A stretch of DNA of 10,013 nt from assembly GCA_002315455.1 (NCBI GenBank), contig DCGG01000128.1, positions 7,657 through 17,669 on the forward strand, written 5' to 3'. The notes beneath the pieces are model-generated. The model was not told the origin of the DNA, made no database searches, and saw only the letters and a program-made list of their open reading frames with translations. A program made the translations under genes and the position numbers. The number at the start of each line of letters is the position of its first letter. Position 1 is the stretch's first letter. The DNA is from Lentisphaeria bacterium UBA1784. Its GTDB lineage: Bacteria > Verrucomicrobiota > Lentisphaeria > Victivallales > Victivallaceae. This document shows, in pieces, positions 6,270 through 10,013 of this stretch.

Positions 6270-6899
6270 ATGGCGGAGGTGCGTGGAGAAGCTCCGAACG
6301 TCCGGCTGGTGGTCGGGCTGGGAAATCCCGGTCCGGAGTACAGCAGGAGCCGGCATAATTCGGGTTTCATGGTCATCGAGAGACTGCTGGCCGGCTGGCC
6401 GGGACGTTTCGAGGAGATCAGCATCGCACAAAGCCGCTGTTTCACCGGGAGATTCCGGGGCCGTCCCCTGGAGCTTCAGATGCCTCAGACGTTCATGAAT
6501 CTGAGCGGAGAAGCCGTGGGATGTCTCGCCCGGAAGCGCCAGTTGCTTCCGGAGGAGATCCTGGTCGTGGTGGATGATATGGATCTGCCGCTGGGCCGGT
6601 TGCGGCTCCGGGCAGGCGGATCGGATGGCGGACACAACGGTCTGAAATCTATCATCGCCCAACTGGGAAGCGAGAATTTCAAACGGCTCCGGGTCGGCAT
6701 CGGCCGGCCGGAACCGGGAAAAACGGTGGATTACGTGCTCTCCGGCTTCGAGGGCGAGGAGTTGAAACTCTTCGAGGCTTCGCTGGACGGAGCGGCACAG
6801 GCAGTCAAAACGGTATTGAGTTCCGGTCTGGGACGCGCGATGAACCAATTCAATGCGTGGTCTCCGGAGGCCGGAGAGGAACAAAAAACCAATTTCTAA
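6270..6899 (+). CDS. pth: Peptidyl-tRNA hydrolase
   Basis: Cytosolic esterase that releases peptides from peptidyl-tRNAs dropped by the ribosome, recycling the tRNA. The 209-residue protein shows the bacterial Pth motifs: VVGLGNPGPEY (14-24, with N19), the catalytic His at 29 in SRHNSGF, the substrate-binding TFMNLSG (74-80, N77), the catalytic Asp at 102 in VDDMDLPLG (101-109), and GGHNGLKS (120-127, N123). RVGIGRP (141-147) and DYVLSGF (154-160) are also typical. The start at ATG 6270 has a modest AAGG at 6256-6259 overlapping the L25 stop codon; the N-terminus is about ten residues longer than many homologues, so the exact start is less sure than the identity. It ends 17 bp before the S6 start, linking the prs-L25 group to the rpsF-dnaB cluster. 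Confidence 0.96.
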   Translation: MAEVRGEAPNVRLVVGLGNPGPEYSRSRHNSGFMVIERLLAGWPGRFEEISIAQSRCFTGRFRGRPLELQMPQTFMNLSGEAVGCLARKRQLLPEEILVVVDDMDLPLGRLRLRAGGSDGGHNGLKSIIAQLGSENFKRLRVGIGRPEPGKTVDYVLSGFEGEELKLFEASLDGAAQAVKTVLSSGLGRAMNQFNAWSPEAGEEQKTNF

Positions 6900-6916
6900 A
6901 GGAAAAGAGGTTTATT

Positions 6917-7243
6917 TTGAAAAAATACGAAGCTGTGTTCATTCTGGACATCCGGAAGACCGATGATGAGGGTGCGGCATTCAGCAAGGAATTTTCCGAC
7001 CTGATCGCCTCCATGGGCGGAACCATGGGCGAAGCCGTTTCCATGGGACGCCGTCAGTTCACCTATGAGATCGACCGTCACAAGGCTGGACTCTACTACA
7101 ACTTCTTCTTTGAAGTCGAGCCCGCCAAGATCCTCGAGATCAAGGACAAATATAAACTGGATCAGCGTATTCTGCGCAACCTGATCATTCTGGACGAGCG
7201 TCCCGAGTCTCCGGTTACGAAAATCAAATTGAACTTGGAATAA
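6917..7243 (+). CDS. rpsF: 30S ribosomal protein S6, TTG start
   Basis: Ribosomal protein of the small-subunit platform that pairs with S18, encoded two genes downstream. Starting at TTG 6917 gives 108 residues beginning MKKYEAVFIL, the normal S6 N-terminus, with a strong GGAAAAGAGG (6901-6910) just before it. The frame is open further upstream to GTG 6857, but that start would lie inside pth and add 20 unrelated residues. No ATG occurs near the homologous start, so the rare TTG initiator is well supported. The central MGRRQFTYEIDRHKAGLYY segment is characteristic of S6. It is the first gene of the conserved rpsF-ssb-rpsR-rplI-dnaB cluster. No U-rich terminator or S6:S18-type leader was recognised in the 17-bp gap after pth. 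Confidence 0.95.
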   Translation: MKKYEAVFILDIRKTDDEGAAFSKEFSDLIASMGGTMGEAVSMGRRQFTYEIDRHKAGLYYNFFFEVEPAKILEIKDKYKLDQRILRNLIILDERPESPVTKIKLNLE

Positions 7244-7312
7244 TCCGCATCCAGCAAAATCGGTATTCATTCGACAGCGGAACATTCTGTTACAACGCAA
7301 AGGAGCATAAAC

Positions 7313-7969
7313 ATGCCGTCACTGAACAAAGTATTCCTGCTCGGGAATCTGACCCGCGATCCTGATCTGCGCGGTCTTCCGAGCGGACAGAGCGTCTGCG
7401 AACTGCGGCTCGCCGTGAGCCGCCGCTATCTCAGCAACGGACAGGAGTGCGAAGACACCTGCTTCGTCGATGTTGTCGTCTGGGGCAAAAGCGCCAATAA
7501 CTGCAAGCAGTTTCTTGCAAAGGGTTCTCAGGTCATGGTTGAAGGACGACTCCAGCTTGACCAGTGGGAGGATCGCAACGGAGGCGGTCAGCGTTCCAAA
7601 CTGCGCGTAGTTGCAGAACAGATCCAGTTCATGACCCGCCGTCCGCAGGAAGGCGGTTATCCGCCGCGTGACAATGCGTATCCGCCGCGCGAAGGAAACT
7701 ATCCGCCGCGCGACAATGCGTATTCGCCGCGCGAAGGAAACTATCCGCCGCGAGAAGGGAACTATCCGCCGCGCGACAATGTGTATCCGCCGCGCGAAGG
7801 AAACTATGGTGCGCAGGGCGGCGAGGAGCGCAGTTTCGGCTCCTACAACCGTTCGGTCAATCCGGCGGCAGCCCCTGTTCAGCGTCAGGATCCCTCCGAT
7901 CTGCCTCCGATGCCGGAGCAGCCGGAAAGCGGCGACAGTACCGCAATGGTCGATGATATTCCATTTTAA
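7313..7969 (+). CDS. ssb: Single-stranded DNA-binding protein with heptad-repeat linker
   Basis: Essential replication and repair protein that coats single-stranded DNA and recruits partners through its C-terminal tip. The 218-residue protein has an N-terminal OB fold (about 1-110) with NKVFLLGNLTRDPDLR (5-20), FVDVVVWGKSANNC (51-64), where W57 is a typical DNA-stacking residue, and VMVEGRLQLDQWED (74-87). Residues 116-164 form a linker of seven heptads, each Y-[PS]-P-R-[DE]-x-x, followed by a Gly/Ser/Pro-rich stretch. The tail ends in DDIPF, the canonical acidic tip that binds partners such as RecO, PriA and exonuclease I in other bacteria. The start ATG at 7313 has AAAGGAG at 7299-7305. It lies between rpsF and rpsR, its classical place. 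The regular Tyr/Arg-rich repeat is the odd feature, since most SSB linkers are Gly/Gln/Pro-rich and irregular. Confidence 0.96.
   Translation: MPSLNKVFLLGNLTRDPDLRGLPSGQSVCELRLAVSRRYLSNGQECEDTCFVDVVVWGKSANNCKQFLAKGSQVMVEGRLQLDQWEDRNGGGQRSKLRVVAEQIQFMTRRPQEGGYPPRDNAYPPREGNYPPRDNAYSPREGNYPPREGNYPPRDNVYPPREGNYGAQGGEERSFGSYNRSVNPAAAPVQRQDPSDLPPMPEQPESGDSTAMVDDIPF
7658..7804 (+). repeat. Seven 21-bp tandem repeats inside ssb
   Basis: Seven in-frame units start at 7658, 7679, 7700, 7721, 7742, 7763 and 7784. All share a TAT-[C/T]CG-CCG-CG core (Tyr-Pro/Ser-Pro-Arg) and end in one of two alternating forms, GACAATGCG-like (Asp-Asn-Ala) or GAAGGAAAC-like (Glu-Gly-Asn). The order is A-B-A-B-B-A-B, so a 42-bp double unit is visible with one extra B. 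Units differ by only one or a few bases, including at third codon positions, which points to recent expansion by slippage or unequal exchange. Confidence 0.93.
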
Positions 7970-8017
7970 TTTCATGTTTCAAGCATAAAAATATTCTAAA
8001 AGAAAGGATTTCATATT

Positions 8018-8254
8018 ATGCAGCCCAGAAAACCCGCCGGCGCCCGTCGGCGCACCCAAGTGAAACCGAAGGTCTGCCGTTTCTGCGAGGCCAAGGTCAA
8101 CTACATCGATTTCAAAGATGCCGAAACTCTGTCCAAGTTCCAGACGGAAAAAGGCAAGATCATGCCCCGCCGCATCACCGGCACCTGCCCGGATCATCAG
8201 AAGATGCTCGCTCAGGCGATCAAACGTGCCCGCATCGTTGCGCTGGTCTACTAA
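8018..8254 (+). CDS. rpsR: 30S ribosomal protein S18, zinc-binding type
   Basis: Small ribosomal protein that forms a heterodimer with S6 on the 30S platform. The 78-residue protein has the core YIDFKDAETLSKFQTEKGKI (29-48) and RRITGTCPDHQKMLAQAIKRAR (51-72), which are diagnostic. C20, C23, C57 and H60 form a likely zinc site, marking the Cys-containing (C+) paralogue type rather than a form lacking these residues. The start ATG at 8018 has AAAGGA at 8003-8008. The 48-bp gap after ssb is distinctly AT-rich for this region, but no convincing promoter was found in it. It lies 22 bp before rplI. Confidence 0.95.
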   Translation: MQPRKPAGARRRTQVKPKVCRFCEAKVNYIDFKDAETLSKFQTEKGKIMPRRITGTCPDHQKMLAQAIKRARIVALVY

Positions 8255-8276
8255 TTTCAGGAAAGGGTAAATTATC

Positions 8277-8726
8277 ATGGCTCACATCACGCTGATTCTT
8301 CTCGATGACGTCGAGAAGCTCGGTCTCGCCGGCGACGAAGTTCATGTTGCTCCCGGCTATGCCCGCAACTATCTGCTCCCCCGCGGACTCGCCGCCAAGG
8401 CGACTCCCGGAATTCTCCGTCTGATCGAGTCCCGCAAGGCGATCATCGCCGAGCGCCGCGCCAAAGAGCTGGCTGATGCCAAAGCTCTCGCCGAGAAACT
8501 CAACACCGTCGAGCTTTCTCTGGCGATGCAGGCGACCGACGACGATCAGCTCTTCGGCTCCGTCACTCCCCGCATGATCGCGGAAGAGCTCGCGAAGCAG
8601 AACTACACCGTCGAACACACCCGGATCAAGATGGATCCGATCAAGACCCTCGGCAGCTTCGATGTCGAAATCAAGCTCCATGCCGATGTCTCCGCGAAGA
8701 TCAAACTCTGGGTCGTCCGCGGCTGA
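8277..8726 (+). CDS. rplI: 50S ribosomal protein L9
   Basis: Ribosomal protein binding 23S rRNA near the L1 stalk and projecting from the 50S surface. The 149 residues match the family length. The N-terminal domain (1-52) has ILLDDVEKLGLAGDEV and the signature GYARNYLLPRGLA (27-39); a connecting helix (about 50-75, charged and Ala-rich) leads to the C-terminal domain (about 80-149) with DDQLFGSVTPRMIAEEL and IKTLGSFDVEIKLHADV. The start ATG at 8277 has AGGAAAGGG at 8259-8267. It ends 13 bp before dnaB. Confidence 0.96.
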   Translation: MAHITLILLDDVEKLGLAGDEVHVAPGYARNYLLPRGLAAKATPGILRLIESRKAIIAERRAKELADAKALAEKLNTVELSLAMQATDDDQLFGSVTPRMIAEELAKQNYTVEHTRIKMDPIKTLGSFDVEIKLHADVSAKIKLWVVRG

Positions 8727-8739
8727 GGTCTGAAGACAA

Positions 8740-10013
8740 ATGCCCGGCGAGTACAAAAAAAACGGCGCGGCGGTCCCGGCAGCTTTGCCAGACCGTCCGC
8801 AGCCGCATGCGGATTCCGTGGAAAAGGCGGTCCTTGCCGCCTTGCTGCGCGATCCCTCCGCCGAGCTTCTGGACAGTGTGCGCGGTCTCTTCAAAGACCG
8901 CGCCGTGTTTTATAATCCCGCCCACCGCGAGATCTACGCCACGATCTGCGAACTGGGCAAGGAAGACATCAAAAATGTCGACCTGCTTTCCGTCGTACAG
9001 AGACTGCGTGAAAAAAACAAGCTCGATGCAGTCGGCGGAGAGGTCTATCTGGCTGAACTCGAAATGGCGATTTCGACGACAGTCAATCTCGAAACCTGGT
9101 GCAATACGCTGGTCAAATATGACACGCTGCGCCAGATGATCACCGTCTGTTCCGAATCGCTGCTGAACTGCTACGATGCGGAAAAAGATGTCGACTCTCT
9201 GATGGATGAGATCGAAAACAAGATCTTCCAGATCCGCGGCGAAGACGCTTCGGCGAAGATCGTCGCCGTGAAAAGTCTGGTCCGCAAGGAATTTGAGGAA
9301 CTGATAAAGATCCAGAACGGCGAGGTCGAAACCGGTCTGAAGACCGGATACTCCATCGTCGACGAATACACCGGCGGTCTCAAACCCGGTGAAATGTTCA
9401 TTCTTGCAGCGCGTCCTTCGATCGGCAAAACCAGTCTGGCGCTGAACATCCTTTCCAACATCGGCATTCACGGAGTCGACGGCAAGCCGCCCGTTCCCTG
9501 TGCCTTCTTCAGCTTGGAAATGACCGAACAGCAGATCGTCCGCCGCCTGCTCTGCGGCGAAGCCAATGTCCCGGAATCGGTTTTCTGGAATCATCAGATG
9601 GGCGATGCCGAATTCAACCGGCTGCAGGCTGCCGCCGGAGTGCTGAACAAGGCGAAGATCTTCATCGACCCCACCGGCGGTCTTTCGATCGCGGAGCTGC
9701 GTGCCAAGGCGCGCCGTCTGAAGATGAAAGAGAAGATCCAGCTCGTAGTCATCGACTATATCGGTCTGATGAATGCCGACGAACGGCTTGACAGCCGTCA
9801 GGCGGAGATCCAGAAGATCTCGGGAGCGATCAAGACGCTGGCAAAAGATCTGAAGATCCCGTTCCTCGTGCTCGCACAGCTGAACCGCGAGGTCGATAAA
9901 AACGCCAGTGCGAACTCGAAACCGAAGCTTGCGAACCTGCGCGACTCCGGTGCTATTGAACAGGACGCCGACGTGGTGACTTTTCTCCACCGCGACCGCG
10001 AAAAAAGCAAAGG
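8740..10013 (+). CDS. dnaB: Replicative DNA helicase DnaB, 3' end outside window
   Basis: Hexameric ATP-driven helicase that unwinds DNA at the replication fork. The frame is open from ATG 8740 to the window edge with 424 complete codons; family members have about 440-480 residues, so only a short C-terminal piece is missing. The N-terminal domain (about 24-125) contains SVEKAVLAALLRDP (26-39), FYNPAHREIY (57-66) and VGGEVYLAEL (98-107). The RecA-like domain begins near 198 (TGLKTGYSIVDEYTGGLKPG) and shows Walker A ARPSIGKT (224-231, Lys230), FFSLEM (256-261), Walker B LVVIDYIGLM (335-344), LAQLNREV (378-385) and LRDSGAIEQDADVV (400-413). There is no intein at the usual Walker A site. The ribosome binding site is modest (GAGG 8725-8728, overlapping the rplI stop), so coupling to rplI translation is likely. 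Its position after rplI is the classical arrangement. Confidence 0.97.
   Translation, partial: MPGEYKKNGAAVPAALPDRPQPHADSVEKAVLAALLRDPSAELLDSVRGLFKDRAVFYNPAHREIYATICELGKEDIKNVDLLSVVQRLREKNKLDAVGGEVYLAELEMAISTTVNLETWCNTLVKYDTLRQMITVCSESLLNCYDAEKDVDSLMDEIENKIFQIRGEDASAKIVAVKSLVRKEFEELIKIQNGEVETGLKTGYSIVDEYTGGLKPGEMFILAARPSIGKTSLALNILSNIGIHGVDGKPPVPCAFFSLEMTEQQIVRRLLCGEANVPESVFWNHQMGDAEFNRLQAAAGVLNKAKIFIDPTGGLSIAELRAKARRLKMKEKIQLVVIDYIGLMNADERLDSRQAEIQKISGAIKTLAKDLKIPFLVLAQLNREVDKNASANSKPKLANLRDSGAIEQDADVVTFLHRDREKSK

Noticed and set aside
5580..6884. Long minus-strand open frame (434 codons) opposite L25 and pth
   Set aside because: It lies fully antisense to two clear genes. Long antisense frames are expected in GC-rich coding DNA, and the translation resembles no protein family.
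7319..7975. Full-length minus-strand frame (218 codons) opposite ssb
   Set aside because: It is open mainly because the 21-bp repeats lack stops in several frames; ssb itself is certain.
7970..8017. AT-rich gap between ssb and rpsR as a promoter or S6:S18 leader
   Set aside because: A TATTCT at 7992-7997 has only a very poor -35 partner, and no stable hairpin or conserved leader motif was recognisable.
8701..9990. Long minus-strand open frame (429 codons) opposite dnaB
   Set aside because: It is a shadow of dnaB on the opposite strand, with no family resemblance and no upstream space for signals.

Overview
This is a GC-rich stretch of bacterial chromosome carrying only housekeeping genes, all on the + strand. 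No mobile element, CRISPR array, rRNA or tRNA was seen. The gene content and order are bacterial. The style of several proteins (the Planctomycetes/Lentisphaera-like SSB, L25 with a charged tail, an RCK-type TrkA) loosely suggests the PVC superphylum, perhaps Lentisphaerota/Victivallales. That placement is a low-confidence impression, not a result.

Layout. (1) Positions 1-4291 hold a tightly packed run: the 3' part of a TrkH/KtrB potassium channel subunit, its RCK regulator TrkA/KtrA, a HIT-family nucleotide hydrolase, a secreted protein of unknown family, FolD, and QueH (epoxyqueuosine reductase). Stop and start codons overlap at trkA/HIT and nearly touch at HIT/orphan, so this looks like one transcription unit with translational coupling. 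(2) Positions 4292-4584 are the only sizeable gap without a gene. It begins with a near-consensus sigma-70-type promoter (TTGACT, 17 bp, TATATT), followed by a roughly 245-nt leader dense in inverted repeats, including a possible arrangement that hides the prs ribosome binding site. (3) Positions 4585-6899 hold prs (PRPP synthetase), L25/CTC and peptidyl-tRNA hydrolase, a common bacterial neighbourhood. (4) Positions 6917-10013 hold the conserved cluster rpsF-ssb-rpsR-rplI-dnaB (S6, SSB, S18, L9, replicative helicase). The dnaB gene runs off the right edge.

Functionally the right two thirds joins nucleotide supply (PRPP), translation (L25, Pth, S6, S18, L9) and DNA replication (SSB, DnaB). 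The left third covers potassium uptake, one-carbon metabolism and tRNA modification. No new multi-gene system was found. The points most worth a second look are the structured prs leader, a nearly perfect 21-bp tandem repeat encoding a Tyr-Pro-Pro-Arg heptad linker in SSB, and the unrecognised secreted Arg-rich protein between the HIT gene and folD.
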